From Xenorhabdus japonica (GTDB lineage: Bacteria; Pseudomonadota; Gammaproteobacteria; Enterobacterales; Enterobacteriaceae): a stretch of DNA of 64,000 nt. The notes beneath the pieces are model-generated. The model did no database searches, was not told the origin of the DNA, and saw nothing but the letters and a program-made list of their open reading frames with translations. The stretch covers positions 1 through 64,000 of the forward strand of contig NZ_FOVO01000020.1 in NCBI RefSeq assembly GCF_900115195.1. The letters are read 5' to 3'. Positions within the stretch are counted from its first letter, which is position 1, and every line of letters starts with the position of its first letter. This document shows, in pieces, positions 38,229 through 50,200 of the stretch. A program made the translations under genes and the position numbers.

Positions 38229-38804
38229 ATGTTATTAATAATAGATAACTACGATTCTTTTACATTCAATTTATATCAATATTTTTGTGAATTAGGGACA
38301 GAGGTTTTAGTTAAGCGTAATGATGAGCTACAGCTTGAAGATATCGAAGATTTGGCGCCGACACATTTAGTTATTTCTCCTGGCCCTTGCACCCCAAATG
38401 AAGCTGGGATCTCGTTGGAAGCGATTTCACATTTTGCAGGGAAATTGCCTATCCTCGGTGTATGCTTGGGACATCAGGCGATAGGTCAGGCTTTTGGAGC
38501 CAGTGTTGTTAAAGCCCGTGAAGTGATGCATGGAAAAACCAGTTTGCTCCACCATAGCCAGCAAGGAGTATTCAAAGGGTTGGATCATCCATTAACTGTC
38601 ACGCGTTACCACTCTCTGGTTATTGCCGCAGAAACGCTTCCCGCTTCATTTGAAGTGACGGCATGGAGTCAGCGTAATGGTGATGTGGATGAAATCATGG
38701 GAATACGTCACCGTACTTTGCCACTGGAAGGAGTGCAATTTCATCCGGAAAGCATTCTTAGTGAGCAGGGACATGAGTTATTGAATAATTTCCTCAAATA
38801 TTAA
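38229..38804 (+). CDS. pabA: Aminodeoxychorismate synthase component 2 (glutamine amidotransferase)
   Basis: A 191-residue class I amidotransferase that feeds ammonia to PabB for p-aminobenzoate (folate) synthesis. It has '[18 protein letters not shown]', the oxyanion loop '[13 protein letters not shown]', the nucleophile Cys in '[16 protein letters not shown]' and the His-Glu pair in '[14 protein letters not shown]'. It stands ahead of argD, as in E. coli. Confidence 0.95.
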   Translation: MLLIIDNYDSFTFNLYQYFCELGTEVLVKRNDELQLEDIEDLAPTHLVISPGPCTPNEAGISLEAISHFAGKLPILGVCLGHQAIGQAFGASVVKAREVMHGKTSLLHHSQQGVFKGLDHPLTVTRYHSLVIAAETLPASFEVTAWSQRNGDVDEIMGIRHRTLPLEGVQFHPESILSEQGHELLNNFLKY

Positions 38805-38896
38805 TCAGATACCATTACACTCCCTCATTCGGTTGTTTTTTTATTTGCTCTTGCGTGATTTTTTATTCATATTAAATGACTATTATTTCACTTTGA

Positions 38897-40144
<1,248 letters not shown>

Positions 40145-40192
40145 ATGGCTGAAAAAATAGATGGTTGGAAAAATAACAGTTAGGTGAAGTAA

Positions 40193-40231
40193 CAAAAAAG
40201 CCAGTGCGAATATAAAAGAGCGCTGGCTGGA
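40193..40231 (-). terminator. Bidirectional terminator between argD and crp
   Basis: agccagtgcg (about 40199-40208) pairs with agcgctggct (about 40220-40229) across an A+T loop. Read on the minus strand the stem is followed by tttttt, so it ends crp well; on the plus strand it can serve argD. Confidence 0.8.
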
Positions 40232-40249
40232 TTTCAGGTTTACTGGGAA

Positions 40250-40882
40250 TTAACGTGTCCCATAAACGACGATGGTTTTACCGTGTGCTGAGATCAGGTT
40301 TTGATCTTCCAACATTTTCAGAATGCGACCAACTGTTTCACGGGAGCAACCCACAATCTGCCCAATTTCCTGACGAGTGATTTTGATTTGCATACCATCA
40401 GGGTGAGTCATTGCATCAGGCTGTTTAGCCAAATTAAGCAATGTTTGGGCGATACGGCCTGTAACGTCCAAGAAGGCTAAATTACCTACTTTTTCGGAAG
40501 TGGTTTGTAGACGACTTGCCATCTGAGCAGATAAACGCATCAGAATATCAGGGTTAACCTGAATTAACTGGCGGAATTTTTTATAGGAAATTTCAGCCAC
40601 TTCACAGGCACTTTTAGCTCGTACCCATGCAGTACGTTCTTGTCCCTCTTCAAACAATCCAAGTTCACCAATAAAATCTCCCTGATTTAAATAAGAGAGA
40701 ATCATTTCCTTGCCTTCTTCATCTTTTATTAGAACAGCAACTGAACCTTTAACAATATAGTAAAGTGTTTCTGCTTTCTCACCTTGATGAATAAGCGTAC
40801 TCTTGGATGGATATTTGTGAATATGGCAGTGTGACAAAAACCATTCAAGAGTAGGGTCTGTTTGTGGCTTGCCGAGAACCAT
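40250..40882 (-). CDS. crp: cAMP receptor protein
   Basis: A 210-residue global regulator nearly identical to E. coli CRP. The cAMP pocket is '[20 protein letters not shown]', the C-helix contact '[14 protein letters not shown]' keeps the Thr-Ser pair, and the HTH is '[20 protein letters not shown]'. It responds to cAMP and controls, among others, spf, murQP and lsr-type genes in relatives. Convergent with argD. The yhfK and yhfA genes that flank crp in E. coli are not present. Confidence 0.97.
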   Translation of the reverse strand: MVLGKPQTDPTLEWFLSHCHIHKYPSKSTLIHQGEKAETLYYIVKGSVAVLIKDEEGKEMILSYLNQGDFIGELGLFEEGQERTAWVRAKSACEVAEISYKKFRQLIQVNPDILMRLSAQMASRLQTTSEKVGNLAFLDVTGRIAQTLLNLAKQPDAMTHPDGMQIKITRQEIGQIVGCSRETVGRILKMLEDQNLISAHGKTIVVYGTR

Positions 40883-41316
40883 TCGCTTTATCCTCTGTTG
40901 TTATTTTTGCCTTTATGAAGTGAGAAACTGGGTTTCTCTTCAGGCTAGCTTTATAAAGTCAATAGATTAACATATTAATTTGCTGAAAAACTGACAAGCT
41001 GGAATTTTATATGAATTATAAAGACGTCAGAGTGCTGACATATTGATCTAAAACCATATCCCTTGCCAGCTCACGCTTGTAACTTTGTTTGTAACACAGG
41101 AAAACGTTTCTGTCTTCTCCTGTATCGCTTCAGCATGTTAAATTGACTGCCAGATTATAAAAAATCTGTCATAAAGGACGTTTATTTATAAAAGAACAAA
41201 AATATACTGGATACTAGCTGAACAGTAATTCTGTTCGATGTTGTTTTTTTTACCAGTTACTGCATTTTAGGAAGTCTGATTTTTATCATCTGATTTATCA
41301 TTATAAAAATGGCTCA
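40883..41316. promoter_or_regulatory. crp upstream region
   Basis: About 430 bases without an ORF. In E. coli the crp promoter region carries CRP sites for autoregulation; no site was assigned here by eye. An E. coli-type yhfA gene, expected here, is missing. Confidence 0.45.
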
Positions 41317-41372
41317 TTTATTTTAATAAAACAAGTAACGTTATTTTTTGTTGCTTGTTTTATTAAAATAAA
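41317..41372 (-). terminator. Long A+T-rich inverted repeat after prkB
   Basis: The 23 bases 41317-41339 pair with 41350-41372 with a single mismatch, around a 10-base loop. The stem consists mainly of A and T (core ttgttttattaaaataaa). It starts 17 bases past the prkB stop and is the likely terminator of the yheT-yheU-prkB transcript. Its length is unusual. Confidence 0.65.
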
Positions 41373-41389
41373 ATGCTGTTTAACTTAAA

Positions 41390-42259
41390 TTATGAAATTT
41401 TTTTTCCTTCCAATAATTGTTTAACGAGAGGAGCCATAATTAATTCCATCGCCAGTTCCATTTTTCCGCCCGGAACGACGAGAGTATCTATGCGGGAAAT
41501 AAATGAACCCTGAAGCATTGCCAGTAAATAAGGAAAATCAATTTGGGTCAGACCGCGAAAGCGAATCACGATAAAACTTTCGTCCAGCGAGGGAATCGCT
41601 TTGGCAGAGAAGGGGTTGGAGGTATCAACGGTGGGAACTCGCTGGAAATTGATGTGAGTGCGTGAAAACTGAGGCGTGATATAACGAATATAGTCATCCA
41701 TCGAACGTACAACGGAATCCATAACGGCCTCTCTGGAATGTCCGCGTTCACTCGTATCACGGATGAGTTTCTGTATCCATTCCAGATTGACGATAGGTAC
41801 GACACCAATCAACAAATCAACATGGCTGGCAACATTATGTTGCGGAGTGACAATACCGCCATGTAAACCTTCATAAAACAGAACGTCTGTATTGGTTGGT
41901 AAGGATTCCCACGGCGTAAAAGTACCCGGAAGTTGGTTATAAGGTACGGCTTCATCGTAGGTATGGAGATATTTTCGACAGCGGCCTTCCCCTGTTTTCC
42001 CATAGTCAAAAAACGTCTTTTCCAGTGTACTGAAATCATTGGCCTCCGGCCCAAAGTAACTGATATGTCTGCCTTGTTCCTTCGCTTTTCGGATTTCGGC
42101 ATCCATTTCAGGACGAGTATAACGATGGAAGCTATCCCCTTCTATCTGTGCGGCAGTGACATCAAGTTTCTGGAAGATTTTTCGGAAGGCGGCACTGGTC
42201 GTGGTTGTTCCTGCTCCACTGGAGCCAGTAATGGCGATGACAGGGTGTTTGGCAGACAT
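41390..42259 (-). CDS. prkB: Probable phosphoribulokinase PrkB
   Basis: A 289-residue P-loop kinase of the phosphoribulokinase/uridine kinase family; the E. coli protein is the same length. The P-loop reads 'IAITGSSGAGTTTTSAAF'. Other conserved segments are 'GDSFHRYTRPEMD', 'LFYEGLHGGIV' and 'DTSERGHSREAVMDSVVRSM'. The enterobacterial substrate is not established, since there is no Calvin cycle. It lies between crp and yheU, as in E. coli apart from the missing yhfA. Confidence 0.93.
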   Translation of the reverse strand: MSAKHPVIAITGSSGAGTTTTSAAFRKIFQKLDVTAAQIEGDSFHRYTRPEMDAEIRKAKEQGRHISYFGPEANDFSTLEKTFFDYGKTGEGRCRKYLHTYDEAVPYNQLPGTFTPWESLPTNTDVLFYEGLHGGIVTPQHNVASHVDLLIGVVPIVNLEWIQKLIRDTSERGHSREAVMDSVVRSMDDYIRYITPQFSRTHINFQRVPTVDTSNPFSAKAIPSLDESFIVIRFRGLTQIDFPYLLAMLQGSFISRIDTLVVPGGKMELAMELIMAPLVKQLLEGKKIS

Positions 42260-42329
42260 GAACAGATCCTTATCAATAAAATTGGGGATTATATTTTTTT
42301 AATCAGTCTCTTAAAGTGAACAGAAAAAA

Positions 42330-42554
42330 TCAGGCTTTATGGTGGAGCATATCTTTGGGCATGATATTGACGGTTTCATGTAATTCAGACCATACCAGCA
42401 GAACCTCACCTCGTTCAAGTTGACGTTTGATGTCCTGTACTTTCTGTTCGAGAGTTTTTTCCTGTTCGCCGTAATCAGTACCCTCCCGTAAGACAAAACT
42501 TTCAATCAGGTTGAGGAGGGTATCGGTTTCCAATTGTTGCCACGGGATAATCAT
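42330..42554 (-). CDS. yheU: YheU family protein
   Basis: A 74-residue protein collinear with E. coli YheU (72): '[20 protein letters not shown]' and '[20 protein letters not shown]'. The function is unknown. It follows yheT on the same strand. Confidence 0.92.
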   Translation of the reverse strand: MIIPWQQLETDTLLNLIESFVLREGTDYGEQEKTLEQKVQDIKRQLERGEVLLVWSELHETVNIMPKDMLHHKA

Positions 42555-42629
42555 TGTTATTGCTCCTGATAATGCTGTAATGGTTTTTAGAACGACGGTC
42601 TTAGAATGACAGTTTTAAAATGGTAGTTT

Positions 42630-43685
42630 TTAGAATGATGGCTTTGAAGATAGATGTTCTAAATATTCCGGCTCTAAATGTCCCGATTCTAACTGCACCG
42701 ATTCTGAATGCGCTGATTCTAAATAAGGCGCTAACCATTTCGGAATACGTTGTTCCAGCCACATTTGTGGTTTTTTCAAAGAACCGCTAACGAAACCAAC
42801 ATGACCACCATGTTCAGTCATCTGATATTCAATATTGGCTGGTAAATTCTCTGGTTCAGGGATAACTTCCGGAGCCATGAAAGGGTCATCCTTGGCGTGG
42901 ATAATCAACAATGGTACCGTGATATTCGGTAAACGAGGCAGCGCACTGCACTGGTGATAATAATCTGTTGCGTCTTTAAAACCGTGGATTTTAGCGGTGA
43001 TGGCATCATCAAACTCACGCAGTTTTTTCATTGAGTTAAGTTGGCTAAGGCTTAAAGGTAGAGAGTTGGGATAACGCAGCAACTTGCGGGTAGCATTATT
43101 TTTCAGCTTGCTGAGCAAATAGTACTGATAAAACTGAGAAAATCCTTGTTCGATTCGTTTTGAACAAGCTTCCAGCATAAATGGTGCTGAGACAATAACC
43201 GCTGCATTTACTTGGGCACGTTCTTGCTCTTCTGCCAGATAACAGGCCAGCATATTGCCACCAAGGGAATAGCCGACAGCAGCGGTGGGAACTTCACCAT
43301 ATGTCGTTTTTAGCCAGTTGAGAAAATAGCGGGCATCACTGGTTTCTCCCGAGTGATAAATGCGTTGTTGGCGGTTAGGCTCACCGCTGCATCCACGAAA
43401 ATGCATTACAACACCAAGCCAGCCTTTTTTCTGACAGGCACTGATCAGACCGTGGGCGTAAGGGCTTCTGAATCCACCTTCTAAACCATGGAAAAGAACC
43501 AGCCGTGGTTTGTGGGCAGCGGTTTCAGGATCTTCACTCCATGCCAAATCAACAAAATCATCATCGGGTAAATTTAGCCGTTGCCAATGCGGTTGCAATT
43601 TCGGGCGGTGCCGCAAAATACGGGGCAAAAGAGTTTGTAGATGGGGATTGCTCACCCCACTTAAAGGATAAAAGTTATCACTCAT
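42630..43685 (-). CDS. yheT: YheT, alpha/beta hydrolase
   Basis: A 351-residue hydrolase of the UPF0017/ABHD1-3 group. Nucleophile Ser is in 'AAVGYSLGGNMLACYLAEE', Asp in 'LLIIHAKDDPFMAPE', His in 'TEHGGHVGFVSG', and the N-terminal signature is 'RLVLFHGLEGGFRSPYAHGL'. The last 25 residues (ESAHSESVQLESGHLEP...) are a low-complexity tail encoded by degenerate repeats of about 15 bases and are not part of the fold; E. coli YheT has 340 residues. Confidence 0.93.
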   Translation of the reverse strand: MSDNFYPLSGVSNPHLQTLLPRILRHRPKLQPHWQRLNLPDDDFVDLAWSEDPETAAHKPRLVLFHGLEGGFRSPYAHGLISACQKKGWLGVVMHFRGCSGEPNRQQRIYHSGETSDARYFLNWLKTTYGEVPTAAVGYSLGGNMLACYLAEEQERAQVNAAVIVSAPFMLEACSKRIEQGFSQFYQYYLLSKLKNNATRKLLRYPNSLPLSLSQLNSMKKLREFDDAITAKIHGFKDATDYYHQCSALPRLPNITVPLLIIHAKDDPFMAPEVIPEPENLPANIEYQMTEHGGHVGFVSGSLKKPQMWLEQRIPKWLAPYLESAHSESVQLESGHLEPEYLEHLSSKPSF

Positions 43686-43784
43686 AATGAATCGATTTCA
43701 TGATTAGTCATCTTGTGTGTGGAATGACATACTGTTATTTTCTCGAAAGGAAATGTCAACTCTTTGGGTGAGGGGAGTCTACCC

Positions 43785-44390
43785 ATGACTGTAAGTCTGC
43801 TATTTTCGCTTAGTATATTTATGTTTATTTCTGCTGTTACACCCGGCCCAAATAACTTGTTGCTGACATCATCAGGAGCGAATTTTGGTCTCCGTCGTTC
43901 CATGCCACTTTATCTGGGTATCATATTGGGAATGCAGACAATTTTGTTGTTGTCTGCGTTTGGTGTTGCTGCTCTGCTACTGATTTATCCTGCCATGCAT
44001 ACTGGCCTGAAAGTGCTCGGAAGCCTGTATTTATTATGGCTGGCCTGGAAAACTGCCATTTCACATTATAAACGATTGGACACCATAAAATCGGTAGGGA
44101 AGCCAACCAGAATTTATCAAGGCTGGCTATTGCAGTTCCTGAACCCGAAAGCATGGTTGATGGGATTGGGAGCCGTCAGTAGTTACAGTTTGTCCGAGCC
44201 GTTATATAACCACTCCATTTTTGCCATTAGCATCGTGATGTTAATCGCTAATACACTTGCTGGCGCAATTTGGCTTGTTCTCGGTTCACTGATTGGTCAG
44301 TTATTGAGAAGTCGCCGCGCATGGTTCATGTTCAATATCACAATGGGTATTCTGACTGCTGCCTGTGTGCCTTTAATCTGGTTTGGCTGA
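43785..44390 (+). CDS. LysE/RhtB-family amino acid exporter
   Basis: A 201-residue membrane protein with about six hydrophobic segments. It carries the family signature 'AVTPGPNNLLLTSSGANFGL' near the N-terminus and 'LLQFLNPKAWLMGLGAVSSY' in the middle. Such proteins export amino acids; the specific substrate cannot be told. ATG 43785 follows 'gaggggag'; the ATG at 43764 is in frame without a ribosome binding site. It converges with murP at a 1-base gap. Confidence 0.88.
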   Translation: MTVSLLFSLSIFMFISAVTPGPNNLLLTSSGANFGLRRSMPLYLGIILGMQTILLLSAFGVAALLLIYPAMHTGLKVLGSLYLLWLAWKTAISHYKRLDTIKSVGKPTRIYQGWLLQFLNPKAWLMGLGAVSSYSLSEPLYNHSIFAISIVMLIANTLAGAIWLVLGSLIGQLLRSRRAWFMFNITMGILTAACVPLIWFG

Positions 44391-44391
44391 A

Positions 44392-45858
44392 TCAACTTAA
44401 ATCGATATTTTTGCTCCCGAAGAATAACGTTAGCGTGAAGCCCGCGATATAAGAGATAAATAACCCGGCGGCATATATAGCCATGCCCGTGAAAATGCCA
44501 CTGTTGGATGTCATCAGTGGCAGGGCGACCAGCCCTGAAGGGCCGAAAACGCTGTTTAACCCGACAGGCCATCCCCACCAAGCAATCAGGCCGACAAAAA
44601 ATCCACCCACAGCGCCTCCGAAACAGGCGGTGACAAAAGGTTTGATGCGTGGCAGTGTTACGCCATAAATCAAGGGTTCTCCAATTCCCAGAAATCCAGG
44701 AATAATGGCACCTTTGATTTGGGTTCGCAGTAGAGAACCTTTTTTCGCTTTCACATACAAGGCCAATGCAGAGCCAACCTGACCCGCACCTGCCATCGCG
44801 AGAATGGGGAACAGGGAGTTAAAGCCTTGTGCATCCATCAAGGCAAAATAGACAGGTACAAAGCCTTGGTGCACACCAAACATTACGGCAATTAAGAACA
44901 ATCCCGCCAAGATTGCTGTACCGAACGGGTTGCCATTTAAGTTAATGAACAGCCATGACATCGCGGTAAATAGATAACTTCCGACAGGCATGATAACAAT
45001 AAAGGTAACGGCACCCATGATAAGTAAGGTGATGGCGGAAGTCAGGATCATATCCAGATCGGATGGCATAATTTTGCGGATCTGTCTTTCGACCCAAGCG
45101 CCGAGGATACAGGCTATCAGTACCCCGATAATATTGCCCCGTGGGTCGATGGTGAAGCCAAAAAAATTACTGATACCCGAATAGAATCCACTAGTGGCTT
45201 CGGCGTTATATCCCAGTATAAATAGGGATGCGATAATGGCGCCATTAACTCCTGACCCTCCAAATGCCTTTTGTGCATTATAGCCAATCAAAATGCTCAG
45301 GAAGCTGAACATGCCTTTACTGAAGATTTTCATATAGCCGATCATTTCAACCAATACGGCATGGGGATGAGAGACTTCTTTGATAAAAACCTGTTCCAAC
45401 AGAGTCGCGAAACCCAATAACAGGCCAACGGCGATAAATCCGGGGATCAGGGGAGTAAAGATAGTGGCGAATTTAGCCAGAAATTTATGGATTGAGCTGG
45501 TTTGTTTTTCTTTAATATGTTGTTTATTGGAGATGGCAATCTCTTTTAGCTTATCGGAATGATGTTCTGCAGCAGGCGCTTCTGAACTGCGGAGATGATG
45601 TGATTCACTTAACCGTGTATTCATCATTTCTGCGGCTGTTTGTGCTTTGCCGGAGCCAAGTACAATCTGGAGCTGGTTATCACTTTCTATGATGCCTAAA
45701 ACCCCTGCGATTTTTTTCAATCTGGTTTTATCGACAAGCTCATTATTATACAGAGTCAATCGTAGGCGAGTCATGCAGTTGCCACAATGTACAATGTTAC
45801 TCGTTCCACCGATAGCATTGAGTATTTCGATCAGCATTTCCTGATTAATTTTAGCCAT
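44392..45858 (-). CDS. murP: PTS N-acetylmuramic acid transporter subunit EIIBC
   Basis: A 488-residue permease of the sucrose/glucose PTS group. The EIIB domain has the phosphocysteine in '[17 protein letters not shown]', and the EIIC domain begins near residue 120 with '[20 protein letters not shown]' and contains '[20 protein letters not shown]'. There is no EIIA domain, so it would use Crr. The pairing with murQ identifies MurNAc as substrate. A strong ribosome binding site (aaaggaggt) precedes ATG 45858. It is 27 bases after murQ. Confidence 0.92.
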   Translation of the reverse strand: MAKINQEMLIEILNAIGGTSNIVHCGNCMTRLRLTLYNNELVDKTRLKKIAGVLGIIESDNQLQIVLGSGKAQTAAEMMNTRLSESHHLRSSEAPAAEHHSDKLKEIAISNKQHIKEKQTSSIHKFLAKFATIFTPLIPGFIAVGLLLGFATLLEQVFIKEVSHPHAVLVEMIGYMKIFSKGMFSFLSILIGYNAQKAFGGSGVNGAIIASLFILGYNAEATSGFYSGISNFFGFTIDPRGNIIGVLIACILGAWVERQIRKIMPSDLDMILTSAITLLIMGAVTFIVIMPVGSYLFTAMSWLFINLNGNPFGTAILAGLFLIAVMFGVHQGFVPVYFALMDAQGFNSLFPILAMAGAGQVGSALALYVKAKKGSLLRTQIKGAIIPGFLGIGEPLIYGVTLPRIKPFVTACFGGAVGGFFVGLIAWWGWPVGLNSVFGPSGLVALPLMTSNSGIFTGMAIYAAGLFISYIAGFTLTLFFGSKNIDLS

Positions 45859-45885
45859 TTATAACCTCCTTTAAAGAGGCAATGA

Positions 45886-46824
45886 TTATTGGTTTATCGA
45901 AATATACTCTTCATCTTTTTTTGATGCATTAGGTATAGCTGGTCGGATAAACCCGTGGTGTTTTGCCAATAAAGCTTTGGCTTCTTCGGCACTGACGCCC
46001 GATAAAATCATGACAATAGCGGTCTTGCTGTGACCACCACAGGCATTGAGGGCTTGCTCTGCTATTTCCTTGCTGCACTCAGTGGCGGTCATGACAATAT
46101 TTTTCTGGCGTTCGATCAATTTGGCATTGGTGGCTTCCACATCTACCATCAAATTGCCATACACTTTTCCCGTACGGATCATGGCACCTGTTGTGATCAT
46201 ATTCAGTATCAGTTTTTGCGCTGTTCCTGCTTTCATGCGGGAAGAGCCTGTCACCACTTCAGGCCCGACTATGGGAGTAATGGTGATATCTGCCAACTGT
46301 GTCATCGGGCTGTCTGGGTTGCAGCTGATACAGGCAACGGTAGCGCCCACTGATTTGGCATATTCCATTGCACTCAATACGTAAGGTGTCCGGCCACTGG
46401 CGGCGATCCCTACCAGAATATCTCTTTGGCTAAAGTGTAGTATCTTAAGGTCATTGATGCCTGATTGCCTGTTATCTTCCGCATTTTCGACAGCTTTCAA
46501 AATGGCCTGATGCCCACCGGCAATTAAGCCGATGACTTGTTCTGGTTTTGTGCCGTAAGTCGGTGGACATTCACTGGCATCCAAAATTCCCAAACGCCCG
46601 GATGTTCCGGCTCCAATGTAGATTAATCGCCCGCCCTGGCGAAATGTGTCGGCAACTTTATCAACCAAATCGGCAATTTGAGGCAGGTTTTTTTCGACGG
46701 CGATGGCCACTTTTTTATCTTCATCGTTGATAACACGCAACATGTCGAGAGTGGATAACGTATCGATATGAGTGCTGGAGGGATTGCGACTCTCAGTTAC
46801 CATATTACTTAGGTCGATTTTCAT
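45886..46824 (-). CDS. murQ: N-acetylmuramic acid 6-phosphate etherase
   Basis: A 312-residue SIS-domain enzyme that splits MurNAc-6-phosphate into GlcNAc-6-phosphate and D-lactate for cell-wall recycling or MurNAc use. Motifs are '[16 protein letters not shown]', '[20 protein letters not shown]' and 'ECPPTYGT', '[13 protein letters not shown]', '[18 protein letters not shown]'. It is the first gene of murQP. No murR regulator gene lies beside it. Confidence 0.95.
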   Translation of the reverse strand: MKIDLSNMVTESRNPSSTHIDTLSTLDMLRVINDEDKKVAIAVEKNLPQIADLVDKVADTFRQGGRLIYIGAGTSGRLGILDASECPPTYGTKPEQVIGLIAGGHQAILKAVENAEDNRQSGINDLKILHFSQRDILVGIAASGRTPYVLSAMEYAKSVGATVACISCNPDSPMTQLADITITPIVGPEVVTGSSRMKAGTAQKLILNMITTGAMIRTGKVYGNLMVDVEATNAKLIERQKNIVMTATECSKEIAEQALNACGGHSKTAIVMILSGVSAEEAKALLAKHHGFIRPAIPNASKKDEEYISINQ

Positions 46825-47241
46825 TATTTTTTCCTGCTATGTAGTCAGAATAGAGTTGTAGTCAAAATAGAGTTGTAGTCAGAATAGATTTATCGATTAC
46901 TGATTATCGTACAGTTTATTAGTTTTATACCCAATATATTTCTAACCGCATCGCAGAAGCCAGTAGGTGCCCTCCTTATTATTTATATAAGTCTAAATTA
47001 TTTATATGAACGTAAATTATATGAATATAAAAAATAATTTTGAATTTTAACTCCGGAAAACGGATTTATATTCAATATGTGATAACCATTGTTTATCAGG
47101 CGATAAGAATATTTCATTAAGCACTTTGCCTAAAAGTTTCCTAATGTATTTTAAGTATGTGTAAGTGTTATTTTTTTCTCTAAATTTGGACATCAATGCT
47201 TAATTGCTGGAAAAGAACCATATTTTATGAGGTACTCATAT
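46825..47241. promoter_or_regulatory. Intergenic region between murQ and the invasin gene, with a tandem repeat
   Basis: This divergent region must hold promoters for both units. At 46841-46891 a 17-base unit (gtagtcagaatagagtt) is repeated three times with two base changes. At about 46927 starts a 'tacccaatatatttct' word shared with dispersed palindromic repeats elsewhere in the window. No ORF was seen. Confidence 0.55.
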
Positions 47242-50200
47242 ATGGACTCGTATATTAGTAAAAAGTTCGTTAGATTTTTAGTCTTTATATATTCGATACT
47301 TATATTTCCACTCACATCATTGAGTGCATTTGCTGTGGATGGAAAAAAATATGAACATCAATTGCAAAAAAAACTCTTAGAAAATCAGGAGAGTGAAAAT
47401 AATCTCAATGATAAGGAAAATGAAACAGCGGGTTTGATTGCCAGAAATATTCGAACTGTTAGCAATGTGTTGTCATCATCACCGTCTGAGCTTACTGAAC
47501 AAGCTAAAGCTTATGCACTGGGAAAAATAAATAGCGCGGTAAATAGTGAAGCACAAAAGTGGCTATCGCAATTTGGTACAGCCAAAATTAATTTTTCTAT
47601 GGATAGAAAAGGAAAATTAGATAACGGATCTTTGGACTTATTGTTACCACTTTACGATAACAAATCCGATTGGCTATTTTTTTCACAGTTGGGTTATCGC
47701 AATAAAGACAGCCGACATACTCTGAATTTAGGATTTGGTGGGCGTTATTTTACACCAAGCTGGATGTATGGATTGAATTCTTTCTATGACTTTGATGTCA
47801 CGGGTAATAATAAACGTATCGGTTTAGGGGGCGAGGCATGGACAGATTATGCCAAGTTCTCTGCCAATACTTATTTGCGTGTGAGTGACTGGCATGATTC
47901 ACCACATGAAAAAGGATGGGAAGAACGCCCTGCCAACGGTTTTGATATCAATGGTGAATTCTTCCTGCCTGTTTACCCGAATATTGGCGGTAAGTTAGCC
48001 TATGAACAGTATTTTGGCGATCAAGTCGCTTTGTTCAATCGTGATACCAAGCAGAAAGACCCAAGTCTGGCTCGATTTGGGGTGAACTATACACCTGTTC
48101 CACTGGTGACCATGGGAGTTGATTATAAACTTGGCAGTGGCGGACACAGTGAAACGCTGTTCCAAACCAATCTTAATTACAGATTCGGCGTACCGTTTGA
48201 AGCCCAGCTATCATCAGATAGCGTTGCATCTATGCGTACATTGGCAGGCAGCCGCTATGATTTGGTGGAAAGAAATAACCAGATTGTTCTTGATTACCGT
48301 AAGAAAGGTGAAAAAGAAGTGTTGCTGAATATTCAGCAACAGAATATTACGGGATATAGCTACCAAAGATGGGCTCCGATACATGCCACTGTCACACCTA
48401 AGGACGCGAAACTGGAATGGCAGCTAAATGATTCATTCGCTCATGCGCAGGGAGAAGTTACTGAAGGTGTGAACCCTATCGGGCTGACACTGCCAAAATA
48501 TGACCCTGACTCTAAAACTGACAATACCTATGTGCTCAGTTTTACGGCGAAAGACAGCAATGGCAAAGAATCTAAACCCAGCAATATAACCGTCAAAGTT
48601 GAGCCATTTGTTTTAAAAGAAGATGTGACGAAAGAGGTGGTTAAAACCGGCAAGACTGATGAAGTGGCCTACAAATTGCTGGCGACCATCACTCACGGTA
48701 CAAAAGATAAGGACCCCCTTGCTAAACTGAAAGTCAGTAATTTGCAGTGGTCTGTCGATGAGCCTAACACTGACAAAGTTAAATGGGTGCAAAGTGACAC
48801 AACGAATGACAAAGGGCAGTTAGAGGCAACGGTAAGCAGTACACAACTGCTTAAGGATGTGAAGGTTTACCTGACAATGGACGGAATGCCTAAAAAAGAA
48901 GTCAATAATCTCAATTTCGCGAAGGTAGCTGAATCTAAGTACAAAGTTAAGGTTGAAACTAAAGAGAGCGGTCCGTTGGTGGTTGGTAAAAACGAGGGTT
49001 ACATTTTTACTGCAACTGTAACTGACGCAGCTGGCAATCTTCTGAAAGGGAAAGATGTGAAAGTTGATTGGAGCGTTAAGGGTGGCCTTCCGGATGGTGT
49101 GACATGGCTAAATGAGAAAAAAACTGATAAAACGGATGAAAATGGTCAAATATCAGCGACTTTAGTCAGTAATAAAGCTGCAAAAGATATCATTGTTGAA
49201 GTGACAATAGATGGTGCTGAGAAAGCATCTGCTAAACCTGTAGAATTCACTGAAGATGATTCTGCAACAAGCGGTATTACCTGGACAGGAGCGCAGGAAT
49301 ATGAGGCCGTGAAAGGTAAGCAGCATGTGGTTGCTGTTAACATCCAGGATATTACTAAGTTTAAACCAGAGTACACTTATAATATAACCTTCGACAAGGA
49401 CAAGTACCCTGGCCTCAAGAGTGCCAAATTATCGTCCCCTACTACTCTTAGGAAGCAGATGACTTTCACTTTTGAAAGTACCCAAGAAACCGAACCAGGA
49501 GTGATAGAGCTTACCCTCACAGAGGCGCAGAGTGGTAAGACAGTCAAAATTTCGTCACCTCCGATATCCTTTAAAGCAGGACTTAATGCTATTAAAGTTG
49601 GTTCGTTTGAAATGGTCAATATCAATACGAATAATTACAAGGCGGATGGGCAAGATAAGGTTAACTTGAAGATAAATGTTAATTATTCAGCTGGTGGTCC
49701 GGCAAGAAATCTCAGTATTGATCCTAGCAAAATTGAGTGGTCGACTGACGTCGTCGATAAGCTTAAAGATAAATTCACATTCACAGTTGAATCGCCAACA
49801 ACAAATGACCGTGGGGAACTGTATGCCAACATGGTATCTAATGTAAGTATTTGGAAGCGTGGGAATGGCGTTAAGCCGAAAGTTAAATTACCTACTAGTG
49901 ATGCAAACGGTGGGCAGGAAGTCGACCTGAAAGATGATCGGAGTATACTCTTTAATCCAATTCCGAAACGTGCGCAGCTTCATGTATTTAATAAAGATAA
50001 GACCGAAGTTAATTATACCTATAAAGCCGATAAACATGGGCCTAGTAACGTTTTCAACTCGCTACAAGCATATCTACTTTATGAGGAGGATGGGAAGCGC
50101 CTGCCAGCTAATGGTACGGAGTTTGATGTTACCTATGAAGCTGATGAACACGATTCTATAGGTAATCGTTTTATAGATAAGAATAGTGGCTTAATTTCTT

